Below, one piece after another: positions 15,994 to 23,074 of a stretch of 29,505 nucleotides of DNA. The position numbers and the translations under genes were made by a program. The DNA is from an uncultured Eubacteriales bacterium. GTDB lineage: Bacteria > Bacillota > Clostridia > Oscillospirales > Acutalibacteraceae. The DNA lies in contig ONVG01000002.1 in NCBI GenBank assembly GCA_900321195.1, positions 1 through 29,505 on the forward strand, in the 5' to 3' direction. Position 1 is the first letter of the stretch. Every line of letters begins with the position of its first letter. The notes under the pieces are model-generated. The model made no database searches. It was given only the letters and a program-made list of their open reading frames with translations, and was not told where the DNA came from.

Positions 15994-16539
15994 ATGAAAA
16001 AGTTTGTCTGTTCGGTATGCGGATATGTATATGAGGGCGCAGAGGCTCCCGATGTATGTCCCGTATGTAAAGCGCCGAAGGAAAAATTCAACGAGATGAC
16101 CGGCGATGCATCTTTCGCTACAGTACATGAGGTAGGTGTCGCAAAGGGTGTTGACCCTGAAATATATGAGGGTCTTGTTGCAAACTTCAACGGCGAATGT
16201 GCAGAGGTAGGAATGTATCTTGCAATGGCAAGACAGGCTGACAGAGAAGGCTATCCCGAAATTTCCGCTGCATTCACAAAGTATGCTCTTGAAGAGGCTG
16301 AACATGCCGCTAAGTTTGCTGAGCTTCTCGGTGAAGTACTCACAACCAGCACAAAGAAAAATCTTGAAATGCGTGTAGAAGCAGAAACAGGCGCATGTGC
16401 AGGTAAGTTTGAGCTTGCAAAGAAAGCAAAGGCTCAGAACCTTGACGCTATACACGATACAGTTCACGAAATGGCAAAGGACGAGGCTCGTCACGGCGCA
16501 GGCTTCGCAGGACTTCTCAAGAGATATTTCGGTGAGTAA
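15994..16539 (+). CDS. Reverse rubrerythrin (rubredoxin domain N-terminal)
   Basis: Rubrerythrin reduces hydrogen peroxide with electrons from NADH-linked rubredoxin partners and protects anaerobes from oxygen. The 181-residue protein has the domains in the 'reverse' order. A rubredoxin FeS4 site comes first (Cys6, Cys9, Cys22, Cys25: FVCSVCGYVYEG, VCPVCKAPKE), then a ferritin-like di-iron domain with GECAEVGMYLAMARQ, EEAEHAAKFAELLGE and KDEARHGAGFAGLLKRYFGE. ATG 15994 follows GGAGGT at 7 nt. It lies behind perR, which probably represses it. A strong terminator ends the unit. Confidence 0.95.
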   Translation: MKKFVCSVCGYVYEGAEAPDVCPVCKAPKEKFNEMTGDASFATVHEVGVAKGVDPEIYEGLVANFNGECAEVGMYLAMARQADREGYPEISAAFTKYALEEAEHAAKFAELLGEVLTTSTKKNLEMRVEAETGACAGKFELAKKAKAQNLDAIHDTVHEMAKDEARHGAGFAGLLKRYFGE

Positions 16540-16551
16540 TTGAAAAACACA

Positions 16552-16585
16552 AAAAAGGCTTTCGCTTTTATGCGGAAGTCTTTTT
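16552..16585 (+). terminator. Terminator after rubrerythrin
   Basis: AAAAAGGCTTTCGC pairs with GCGGAAGTCTTTTT through two G-T wobbles around a 6-nt loop; more T follows. Confidence 0.88.
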
Positions 16586-16623
16586 CTTTTGTATGAACAA
16601 AAATACTGTTTTTTCAAAAATGA

Positions 16624-16652
16624 TTGACTTTTTTTTGTATCAATTATATAAT
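16624..16652 (+). promoter_or_regulatory. Promoter of SseB-like gene
   Basis: TTGACT (16624-16629), a 17-bp spacer and a perfect TATAAT (16647-16652), about 37 bp upstream of the start. Confidence 0.85.
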
Positions 16653-16689
16653 GAAGGTATATTAAATAAGTATCAATCAGGAGGACGTT

Positions 16690-18030
16690 ATGAGTAAAAT
16701 ACAACGGCTTATCAAACAGTATCCTCAGACAAAAAATGAGATAATCCGTGAGATACAAAAACAGGACAGTGTATGGATCGCCTATTCCCCTGCTACAAAA
16801 AACTTTTATGCGGATTTTCACAGAGGCGCGCCGACAGCTTTCCTTTTTTCCGAGGAAAAATTCTGCAATGCATTCAAAAGATATCTTGAAACCAAAAATG
16901 TAAATATAGAAACTATGGAAAATCTCGCTCAGAACAGGATACCGCTTCTCAGCGACCTTATCCGCAGCGGTATAGAACAGGTAATAGTCGATAACGGTCA
17001 GACCTTCGTTATATTCGAGATAAACGACCTTATAAAAACCCCCGATTTTTCATCTCTTCCAAAGGAAGAACGCCCTGTTTCAAATCCGTCACTCATCATG
17101 CACACAAACATGTATTTTCAGGGAATAAGCACAGGCAATACGGAAAAGAATGTAGAATACAACATGATGAAGGATATCTATGAAGCCACCTTCCTCATGC
17201 CGATATCTGTTGATGGCAGATGTCCTGAAAACTGTGTACTTCAGGGATTTGATACCGGTACGGCAGTATTTGATGTTCCGCGCATAAAGTTAGGCGCATC
17301 ACGCACATGTATTCCGCTGTTTACAGACTGGATAGAGTTAAGCAAGCTTGACAAGGAAAAGATATGCATAGGAAATACTGTTGACTTCAACGACATACTC
17401 AGGATATGCGAGACCGGTGAGCTTGTCGCACTCAATCCTTTAGGCTTCAATTTGATAATGGACAAAACAACGGCGCTTTCAATACGAAGCAGATTTGAAA
17501 CAGAGCCATATGTGCCCACACCGGTGCAAAGCACAGAACCTGTTCAGCAAGCTCCCGTTCAGCAGGAACCCATTCAGCAGGAACCCATTCAGCAGGAACC
17601 CGTTCAGCAGGAACCTGTTCAGCAAGAACCCGTTCAGCAAGCTCCTGTTCAGCAGGTTCCTGTTCAGCAAGCTCCCGTTCAGCAGGCTCCTGTTCAGCAG
17701 CAAAGACCACAGACAGAAGATATAGTATTCTTCGAGCTTCGCTCAGTACCTGATGCGCTCATACGCAAGCTTACAGAAATGTTTGATGTTACCGAGGGAA
17801 TACATAATGTATATCTGAAAGGCATAAGAAGAAACGGACGTTCGGGTTATCTTGCTATAGTTGACTTCACAGGCACAGATCCGGCTGTTTTCGGAAAAAT
17901 GGCTCAGGAAGCAGGTCCTTATACCGGCGGTGTACCGTTTACATTCGTAAAATATGACAGCAGAGTCGGACGTGCCGCAGCAGAGGGCGCTTATCCGTTC
18001 TATCAGAGAACAACAATGACAGAAAGCTGA
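16690..18030 (+). CDS. SseB-family protein with PVQQ repeat linker
   Basis: SseB-like ('enhanced serine sensitivity') proteins are cytoplasmic and of poorly known function. The 446-residue product has an N-terminal SseB-like region (DSVWIAYSPATKNFYADFHR, FLFSEEKFCNAFKRYL), a middle part with NPSLIMHTNMYFQGIS, and a linker of eleven PVQQ-type pentapeptides (283-337). The SseB C-terminal-like domain follows (FFELRSVPDALIRKLTEMFD to VYLKGIRRNGRSGYLAIVDF). No signal peptide or membrane helix is seen. ATG 16690 follows AGGAGG at 5 nt. It is a single-gene unit with its own promoter and terminator. The long linker suggests two globular domains on a flexible tether. The family assignment is moderately firm; the role is unknown. 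Confidence 0.75.
   Translation: MSKIQRLIKQYPQTKNEIIREIQKQDSVWIAYSPATKNFYADFHRGAPTAFLFSEEKFCNAFKRYLETKNVNIETMENLAQNRIPLLSDLIRSGIEQVIVDNGQTFVIFEINDLIKTPDFSSLPKEERPVSNPSLIMHTNMYFQGISTGNTEKNVEYNMMKDIYEATFLMPISVDGRCPENCVLQGFDTGTAVFDVPRIKLGASRTCIPLFTDWIELSKLDKEKICIGNTVDFNDILRICETGELVALNPLGFNLIMDKTTALSIRSRFETEPYVPTPVQSTEPVQQAPVQQEPIQQEPIQQEPVQQEPVQQEPVQQAPVQQVPVQQAPVQQAPVQQQRPQTEDIVFFELRSVPDALIRKLTEMFDVTEGIHNVYLKGIRRNGRSGYLAIVDFTGTDPAVFGKMAQEAGPYTGGVPFTFVKYDSRVGRAAAEGAYPFYQRTTMTES
17536..17700 (+). repeat. Eleven tandem 15-bp units encoding [E/A/V]P[V/I]QQ
   Basis: Exactly 165 bp divides into eleven in-frame 15-bp units based on gaacccgttcagcag, with few silent or Glu/Ala/Val changes. The array lies between the two domains of the SseB-like protein. 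It is prone to unit-number change by slippage, and it leaves long open frames on the opposite strand that are not genes. Confidence 0.95.
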
Positions 18031-18041
18031 TAATAAAATAT

Positions 18042-18086
18042 AATGACTTCGGAGCATCACAGAATGATGAGCCGAAGTCATTTTTC
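18042..18086. terminator. Bidirectional terminator between SseB-like and YoaK genes
   Basis: AATGACTTCGG (18042-18052) pairs with CCGAAGTCATT (18072-18082), and an inner CATCA/TGATG adds to the stem. Five T follow on the plus strand and a T/A-rich tail on the minus strand. It serves the two convergent genes. Confidence 0.85.
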
Positions 18087-18765
18087 ATGCTTTTTTGAAC
18101 ATAAGCAAAAACACAGTCAAAAGCGGCACAAGGCAGAATATAACGGATATTCCGCCGAATGCATTTGTAACGAATACGCTTATAATAGCGCCGAGAACAA
18201 AAAGAAGATTTATGCTGTAATATTTAAGCCCTTCATCAAGCTTTTTTCTGTCCTTTGTTTTCTGATACTGCACAAGACAATCCGTACCGCTCCTGAGATT
18301 TCCCGTACACATTGTTGTAGCGCATACTATGCCGCTTATCCGGCGAAAGCTCTGCACCTGCAGGGAACATACGAAAGATATTATAACATTGGCAGACATG
18401 TTGTATGTATACATATTTTTTTCGGAGACCGGAAGGAAAGCGACAATGACAACGGCTAATATTTCAAGAGCTATGATGACCTGCCGCCAGTGAATGTGCA
18501 TCTTTTTTTCATATTGTCTGATAAACTCAGCGGTAAATATTCCCAGAACAAAAGCAATGACAGGTATCATATAGGAGAGCATTTTTATATAGTCACCGTG
18601 AGCAAGGTTTATACCAAAAAGTACTATATTTCCCGTTTGTGCATTTGCAAACACGCCGCCCCTTGATATGTAGGTATAAGCATCAAAATATCCGCCTGTA
18701 ACTGCAAGAAGCGAGCCTATTATAAAGCTTTCCGACATTTGTTTTTCAATTCTTTCTTTTGCCAT
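18085..18765 (-). CDS. YoaK/DUF1275-family membrane protein
   Basis: The 226-residue protein has about six membrane helices. The DUF1275 landmarks are AVTGGYFDAYTYISRGGVFA, NAQTGNIVLFGINLA near the N-terminus, and SLQVQSFRRISG with CTGNLRSGT in the second half. Family members are integral membrane proteins of unknown, possibly transport, function. ATG 18765 is preceded by GGGGAGGCGG on the minus strand. The frame stays open up to 18879, but that extension runs through the promoter and the 42-bp repeat array and is rejected. The stop codon abuts the shared terminator. The promoter sits just outside the repeat array. Confidence 0.87.
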   Translation of the reverse strand: MAKERIEKQMSESFIIGSLLAVTGGYFDAYTYISRGGVFANAQTGNIVLFGINLAHGDYIKMLSYMIPVIAFVLGIFTAEFIRQYEKKMHIHWRQVIIALEILAVVIVAFLPVSEKNMYTYNMSANVIISFVCSLQVQSFRRISGIVCATTMCTGNLRSGTDCLVQYQKTKDRKKLDEGLKYYSINLLFVLGAIISVFVTNAFGGISVIFCLVPLLTVFLLMFKKA

Positions 18766-18787
18766 AAAAACCGCCTCCCCTTTTTTC

Positions 18788-18816
18788 ATTTTACAACATA
18801 CACATAATAATGTCAA
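18788..18816 (-). promoter_or_regulatory. Promoter of YoaK gene
   Basis: On the minus strand, a perfect TTGACA (18816-18811), a 17-bp spacer and TAAAAT (18793-18788). The -35 box is only 13 bp from the edge of the tandem repeat array. Confidence 0.8.
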
Positions 18817-18829
18817 ACCCCACCCCAGC

Positions 18830-18955
18830 GCCGGCAAGCTGCCGGTCCCGATTCGCGTTGTCGCTCGCTCCGCCGGCAAGCTGCCGGTCCCGATTCGCGT
18901 TGTCGCTCACTCCGCCGGCAAGCTGCCGGTCCCGATTCGCGTTGTCGCTCACTCC
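18830..18955. repeat. Tandem array of three 42-bp GC-rich units
   Basis: The units at 18830-18871, 18872-18913 and 18914-18955 are the same length and differ at one position near the end (g/a). Each begins with the hairpin CCGGCA-AGC-TGCCGG and continues into cccgattcgcgttgtcgctc. The unit is 14 codons long, which creates spurious repetitive open frames on both strands. One related unit, on the other strand, occurs at about 22918-22955. Confidence 0.95.
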
Positions 18956-19164
18956 GTTCCGCTCTGATACGTTATCCATAAGTTTATTCACGCGCAGCAA
19001 GCTATATATTAGGTGCGGAAAAGCTTTATAGAAAAATAAATTGAAAAGTTTTGATGCAATAGCCGTAAAGCGCACCGTAAGGGGCGTGTCGGCGGACGTA
19101 GGAAACCGGCGCCCATGCGCCGCCGCACCGGATGTGCGTGCATAGCAGTATGAGTTAATATAAA

Positions 19165-19275
19165 CCTGAATCCGTGAAACCGATTGTTCAAAAGTACTTG
19201 AAACCTGCATGAAATCAAGTGTTTCGAGCATTTTAACTCACCTGATTTTCTACACCCATTTTTCACGGATTCAGG
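19165..19275. mobile_element. 111-bp MITE-like insertion with 15-bp perfect TIRs
   Basis: CCTGAATCCGTGAAA (19165-19179) is perfectly inverted at 19261-19275. The element is flanked by direct repeats ATAAA (19160-19164 and 19276-19280). The sequence without the element (gagttaatATAAAgtaagcg) is present at about 19355-19374, so this looks like a true insertion with a 5-bp target duplication. The interior holds a further imperfect palindrome (about 19189-19234) and no gene. The transposase that moved it is not in the window. A matching right end also lies at 126-143. Confidence 0.85.
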
Positions 19276-19316
19276 ATAAAGTAAGCGCGTTTTACCGCGC
19301 GAGAACGTAATCGACA

Positions 19317-19331
19317 CCGGCGGCACGCCGG
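19317..19331. repeat. Hairpin module CCGGCG-GCA-CGCCGG
   Basis: A 6-bp perfect stem with a 3-nt loop, the same geometry as the hairpins at 19404-19418 and in the 42-bp units, but with a different stem sequence. It sits next to the same conserved gaacgtaatcga block. Confidence 0.8.
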
Positions 19332-19403
19332 CGGATGTGCGTGCATAGCAGTATGAGTTAATATAAAGTAAGCGCGTTTTACCGCGCGAGAACGTAATCG
19401 ACT

Positions 19404-19418
19404 GCGGAGGCACTCCGC
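19404..19418. repeat. Hairpin module GCGGAG-GCA-CTCCGC
   Basis: A 6-bp perfect stem with a 3-nt loop. Its counterpart in copy 2 is at 22655-22669. Confidence 0.8.
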
Positions 19419-19560
19419 TCCGCTCTGATTGCAAACCATAACTTTATTCACGCGGCATAAACTCTGTATTATGACAGGCAAAGCTTTTATGTGAGGTCCA
19501 TGTAATATCTTAAAAATATCCCGATAATCAGTTTTTTCACTTTTCATTTCAATTTACCCA

Positions 19561-19589
19561 TTGAAAAATCTTGTCAGTTAGGTTATAAT
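19561..19589 (+). promoter_or_regulatory. Promoter of leuB-oadG-oadB
   Basis: TTGAAA (19561-19566), a 17-bp spacer and a perfect TATAAT (19584-19589), 44 bp upstream of the leuB start. Confidence 0.83.
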
Positions 19590-19632
19590 TATAATCGGAC
19601 TAAAAGCGTAATGCAAAAAAGGAGATGCTGAA

Positions 19633-20703
19633 ATGAAAAATTATAATATCACATTGCTCAAGGGTGATGGTATAGGTCCGGAGATAGTTAACGAGGCAGT
19701 AAAGGTGCTGGATAAGACAGCAGAAAAGTTCGGCTTTACAGTTACTTACACAGATGCGCTTCTGGGCGGCTGTGCAATAGACGCAACAGGTGTTCCGCTC
19801 CCGCAGGAAACTATAGATAAATGTAAAGCGTCGGATTCCGTACTTTTAGGCGCAGTCGGCGGTCCAAAATGGGATACTCAGCCCGGAAACAACCGTCCCG
19901 AAGCAGGTCTTCTGGGAATAAGAGGCGCTCTCGGACTGTTTGCAAATCTTCGTCCGGCCGTTATATTCGAGCCGCTCAGAGATGCTTCTCCCCTGAAAAG
20001 TGATATAATAGGCGAAGCTATGGATATTATGATAGTAAGAGAGCTTACAGGCGGAATTTACTTTGGCAAAAGAGGAAAGTTCGAGGAGAACGGCGTTCAG
20101 GCTGCTTACGACACCGAAAAATACAACGTCAACGAAATAGAAAGAATAGGCCGTGTGGCTTTCGATATGGCTATGAAGCGCAGCAAGAAGCTCACAAGCG
20201 TTGACAAGGCAAACGTACTCGATTCATCAAGACTCTGGAGAGAAACTATGATACGCCTTTCGGCTGAATATCCAGAAGTTGAGCTTAATCATCTTTATGT
20301 AGACAACTGCGCTATGCAGCTTGTAAGAAACCCGAAGCAGTTTGACGTTATAGTTACATCAAACATATTCGGAGATATACTTTCCGATGAAGCCTCAATG
20401 ATAAGCGGCTCTATAGGAATGCTCGCATCCGCAAGCCTTAACAGCACAAAGCTCGGCATGTATGAGCCGATACACGGCTCTGCTCCCGATATCGCAGGTC
20501 TTGGAATAGCAAATCCGCTTGCTACTATACTTTCCGTTTCAATGATGCTCAGATACTCACTTGATGAGCCGAAAGCCGCTGACGCTATAGAAGCAGCAGT
20601 TGCCGAGGTACTCAAAACCACAAGAACTCCCGATATATACACAGAGGGAACAAGAAAAGTATCCACCTCCGAGATGGGCGACGCAGTATGCGCGCTTATA
20701 TAA
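19633..20703 (+). CDS. leuB: 3-isopropylmalate dehydrogenase
   Basis: LeuB oxidises and decarboxylates 3-isopropylmalate to 2-oxoisocaproate with NAD+, the third step of leucine synthesis, in the cytoplasm. The 356-residue product has the family N-terminus LLKGDGIGPEIVNEAVKVLD, the substrate loop VRELTGGIYFGKRG, DKANVLDSSRLWRE, the metal-binding region SNIFGDILSDEASMISGSIG, and the NAD-binding stretch YEPIHGSAPDIAGLGIANPL. The choice over isocitrate or tartrate dehydrogenase follows from these blocks and the length. ATG 19633 follows AAGGAG at 8 nt. It is not beside leuA, leuC or leuD; instead it leads an operon with Na+-pump genes, 36 bp apart. Confidence 0.95.
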   Translation: MKNYNITLLKGDGIGPEIVNEAVKVLDKTAEKFGFTVTYTDALLGGCAIDATGVPLPQETIDKCKASDSVLLGAVGGPKWDTQPGNNRPEAGLLGIRGALGLFANLRPAVIFEPLRDASPLKSDIIGEAMDIMIVRELTGGIYFGKRGKFEENGVQAAYDTEKYNVNEIERIGRVAFDMAMKRSKKLTSVDKANVLDSSRLWRETMIRLSAEYPEVELNHLYVDNCAMQLVRNPKQFDVIVTSNIFGDILSDEASMISGSIGMLASASLNSTKLGMYEPIHGSAPDIAGLGIANPLATILSVSMMLRYSLDEPKAADAIEAAVAEVLKTTRTPDIYTEGTRKVSTSEMGDAVCALI

Positions 20704-20739
20704 ACATCTTGCATTCTGTTGACGAGGTGAAAAACAAAT

Positions 20740-21129
20740 ATGGATGGAAATTCTGAAAGACTGGTACTTGCTCTCACACTTCTCCTTGCAGGCTTTATAA
20801 TCGTCTTTGTAGTTCTTGTACTGCTTATAGTAATAATAACAATATACGGAAAGCTGATACAGGCTGCTCAGGGCGCAACCGCAAAGCGCAGGGAGAAAAC
20901 AAAAAAAGTCGTTGTCGAAACAGAAAAGCTCCCCGAACAGAAAGCTCCTGTCGTTTTCGGCGGAAGTGATGATGAGATACCCGGTGAGATAATAGCTGTA
21001 ATAGCGGCGGCAGTAGATGCAATGTACGGAAACGGTACCCACAAGAAAATACGCTCAGTCAAACGTTCGGGCAATTCACGTTCCGCTTGGGGACGCGCAG
21101 GTATTGCAGAAAATACAAGACCGTTCTGA
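20740..21129 (+). CDS. OadG-family (gamma) subunit of a sodium-pumping decarboxylase
   Basis: The gamma subunit is a small membrane anchor that helps hold the carboxyltransferase and beta subunits together. The 129-residue protein has one long N-terminal membrane helix (about 10-37), a charged linker (AKRREKTKKVVVETEKLPEQ), the block EIPGEIIAVIAAAVDAMYG, and the C-terminal SAWGRAGIAENTRPF typical of OadG-like proteins. ATG 20740 is preceded by GAGGTG. The beta subunit follows 29 bp later. No alpha subunit or biotin carrier protein is encoded nearby, so the complete pump must draw on genes elsewhere. Confidence 0.83.
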   Translation: MDGNSERLVLALTLLLAGFIIVFVVLVLLIVIITIYGKLIQAAQGATAKRREKTKKVVVETEKLPEQKAPVVFGGSDDEIPGEIIAVIAAAVDAMYGNGTHKKIRSVKRSGNSRSAWGRAGIAENTRPF

Positions 21130-21158
21130 TCGGAATTCAACGGAAAGGAAGAAAAACG

Positions 21159-22481
21159 ATGGATATTTTTTCTCAGCTCGGCAATATAATTGTCGAACTG
21201 TATAACTCATCGGGACTGGCTACCCTTCACTGGGAAAACTATGTTATGATACTTATATCATTCATCCTGATGTATCTTGCGATAAGAAAGCAGTATGAAC
21301 CTCTGCTTTTGCTTCCTATCGCATTCGGTATGATGCTCGTGAATATCTTCCCGGCGATAATGGGAAATCCTTCAACGCAGCTTATGACATACGATCAGGT
21401 GATAGCAAACGGTCTTGACCCTGCATCATATACCACAACAACTCAGCTCCTGACAAAAACTCAGGCAATATCGGGCGGACTTGACCCGACACTCCTTAAA
21501 ACAGTAACACTCCATGACGGCTCAACATTCTATCAGGCAGTATATTATAACGTCACGGAAAACGGCGGCCTTTTCTACTATCTCTATCAGGGTGTACATT
21601 TAGGCATTTTCCCGCCGCTCATTTTCCTCGGAATAGGCGCAATGACAGACTTCGGTCCCCTTATCGCAAACCCGAAGAGCTTTATTTTAGGCGCTGCTGC
21701 TCAGATAGGCATATTCATTACGTTTATCGGCGCTATTCTCCTGGGCTTTAAAACAAACGAAGCCGGCTCAATAGCAATAATCGGCGGCGCAGACGGTCCT
21801 ACCGCTATTTTCGTAACGTCAAAGCTTTCGCCTGAGCTGTTGGGACCGATAGCTGTTGCGGCATATTCGTATATGGCGCTCGTCCCGATAATCCAGCCGC
21901 CTATCATGCGTCTGCTCACGACTAAAAAGGAACGCTCTATCGTTATGGGACAGCTCCGTCCTGTATCAAAGCTTGAAAAGATAATCTTCCCTGTAGTCGT
22001 TGTAGTGCTTGTTGCAATACTTCTCCCCGATGCAGCTCCGCTCGTAGGCATGCTCATGCTCGGAAATCTGTTCAAGGAAAGCGGAGTCGTTGACAGAATA
22101 GCAAAGACTGCACAGAATGAGCTTATGAATATAGTAACCATATTCTTAGGCGTTACAGTCGGCGCAACAGCAAGCGGCACACTTTTCCTTACACCGAAAA
22201 CTCTCGGCATAATTGCGCTCGGACTTATAGCCTTCTGTCTTGGTACATCATGCGGTGTGCTTTTCGGAAAGATAATGTGCTGGGCAACAAAAGGCAAGGT
22301 AAATCCGCTCATAGGTTCGGCAGGCGTATCGGCAGTTCCTATGGCTGCGCGTATATCACAGAAGGTCGGTCAGGAAGAAAATCCTGCAAACTTTCTTCTC
22401 ATGCATGCTATGGGTCCTAACGTAGCAGGTGTTATCGGTTCGGCAGTTGCCGCCGGCGTACTCATCAGTGTGCTTAAATAA
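21159..22481 (+). CDS. oadB: OadB-family (beta) subunit, Na+-translocating decarboxylase
   Basis: The beta subunit decarboxylates carboxybiotin and couples this to Na+ export. The 440-residue, highly hydrophobic protein shows RKQYEPLLLLPIAFGMMLVN at the start, GIGAMTDFGPLIANP, the core GGADGPTAIFVTSKLSPELL, AAYSYMALVPIIQPPIMRLL, and the C-terminal GSAGVSAVPMAARISQKVGQ and MHAMGPNVAGVIGSAVAAG. About 70 residues between the second helix and FPPLIFLGIGAMTD form a long polar loop. ATG 21159 follows AAAGGA; the longer frame from 21087 overlaps oadG and is rejected. Its partner decarboxylase (oxaloacetate, glutaconyl-CoA or methylmalonyl-CoA type) cannot be told from this subunit. A stem-loop follows. 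Confidence 0.93.
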   Translation: MDIFSQLGNIIVELYNSSGLATLHWENYVMILISFILMYLAIRKQYEPLLLLPIAFGMMLVNIFPAIMGNPSTQLMTYDQVIANGLDPASYTTTTQLLTKTQAISGGLDPTLLKTVTLHDGSTFYQAVYYNVTENGGLFYYLYQGVHLGIFPPLIFLGIGAMTDFGPLIANPKSFILGAAAQIGIFITFIGAILLGFKTNEAGSIAIIGGADGPTAIFVTSKLSPELLGPIAVAAYSYMALVPIIQPPIMRLLTTKKERSIVMGQLRPVSKLEKIIFPVVVVVLVAILLPDAAPLVGMLMLGNLFKESGVVDRIAKTAQNELMNIVTIFLGVTVGATASGTLFLTPKTLGIIALGLIAFCLGTSCGVLFGKIMCWATKGKVNPLIGSAGVSAVPMAARISQKVGQEENPANFLLMHAMGPNVAGVIGSAVAAGVLISVLK

Positions 22482-22497
22482 TTCATAATTATAACAT

Positions 22498-22550
22498 GAC
22501 CGTCAGATGACAGTTTTTTAAAAGCTTCATCTGACGGTCGTTATTATATA
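22498..22550 (+). terminator. Terminator after oadB
   Basis: GACCGTCAGATGA (22498-22510) pairs perfectly with TCATCTGACGGTC (22527-22539) around a 16-nt loop. The tail is AT-rich but not a pure T-run. Confidence 0.75.
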
Positions 22551-22615
22551 TCTAAAGTTAAAATGCTATACTTCTAAGGAAGTAAAAACTTGATATTTTA
22601 TTTCAATAACTAAAA

Positions 22616-22955
22616 GCCGCGTGAATAAAATGTTTAGTTTGCAATCAGAGCAGAGCGGAGTGCCTCCGCAGTCGATTACGTTTTCGCGCGGTAAAACGCG
22701 CTTACTTTACATTGACTTGCAATGCTATGCACGCACATCCGGTGCGGCGGCGCATGGGCACCGGTTTTCTACGTCCGCCGATACGCCCCTTACGGTGCGC
22801 TTTACGGCTATTACATCAAAACTTACAAGTTCTTTTTTCTATAAAGCTTTTCCGCACCTAATATATGGCTTGCTTCGCGTGAATAAAGTTACGGTCTGCA
22901 ATCAGAGCGGAGCGCAGCCAGCGACAACGCAAATCGGGACCGGCAGCTTGCCGGC
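22616..22955 (+). repeat. Mosaic GC-rich repeat, copy 2
   Basis: This 340-bp stretch, within the gene-free gap 22482-23138, is the inverted partner of 18830-19456. It contains hairpin GCGGAG-TGC-CTCCGC (22655-22669), hairpin GCGCG-GTAAAA-CGCGC (22686-22701), the cacgcacatccggtgcggcg block, the AT-rich ctataaagcttttccgcacct module and one reversed 42-bp unit with hairpin CCGGCA-GCT-TGCCGG. An open frame of 161 codons runs through it, but its content is only repeat sequence. The rest of the gap (22956-23074) holds AT-rich DNA with no feature I can name. Confidence 0.9.
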
Positions 22956-23074
22956 AGTCCACGGAAATCAATTTTCAAAAATCATCAACAGCGAAATGGT
23001 TATTTTAACGCCTATTACAATCAATAATCATTTCAATAATGCAAATTATGTGACTACCGGCAGTCGGAATGATG

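Larger units (their letters stand above)
18830..19456 (-). repeat. Mosaic GC-rich repeat, copy 1 (inverted relative to copy 2)
   Basis: This 627-bp stretch has no credible gene; together with flanking bases it fills the gap 18766-19632. Its reverse complement aligns module by module with 22616-22955. The order is a gccgcgtgaataaa boundary, gcaatcagagcgg, hairpin GCGGAG/CTCCGC, a tcgattacgtt block with a second GCGCG/CGCGC hairpin, gctatgcacgcacatccg, a block containing acgccccttacggtgcgctt, the AT-rich ctataaagcttttccgcacct, and the hairpin unit next to gcgacaacgc. Relative to copy 2 it carries a duplicated internal segment, a MITE-like insertion and two additional 42-bp units. GC content is well above that of the surrounding genes. 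A weaker likeness continues to about 19500. Confidence 0.9.

Noticed and set aside
15772..16821. 349-codon minus-strand open frame
   Set aside because: It runs antisense across perR, rubrerythrin, a clear terminator and the start of the next gene; its Cys/Phe/Tyr-rich composition is typical of a shadow frame.
17447..17725. Several open frames on both strands over the PVQQ region
   Set aside because: A 15-bp tandem repeat keeps other frames open; they lie inside the SseB-like gene and have repeat-only content.
18766..18879. N-terminal extension of the YoaK protein
   Set aside because: It would be translated from the promoter and the 42-bp repeat; the ATG at 18765 has a good ribosome binding site and gives the standard family N-terminus.
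18830..18955. CRISPR array
   Set aside because: The 42-bp units are directly adjacent with no unique spacers, and there are no cas genes.
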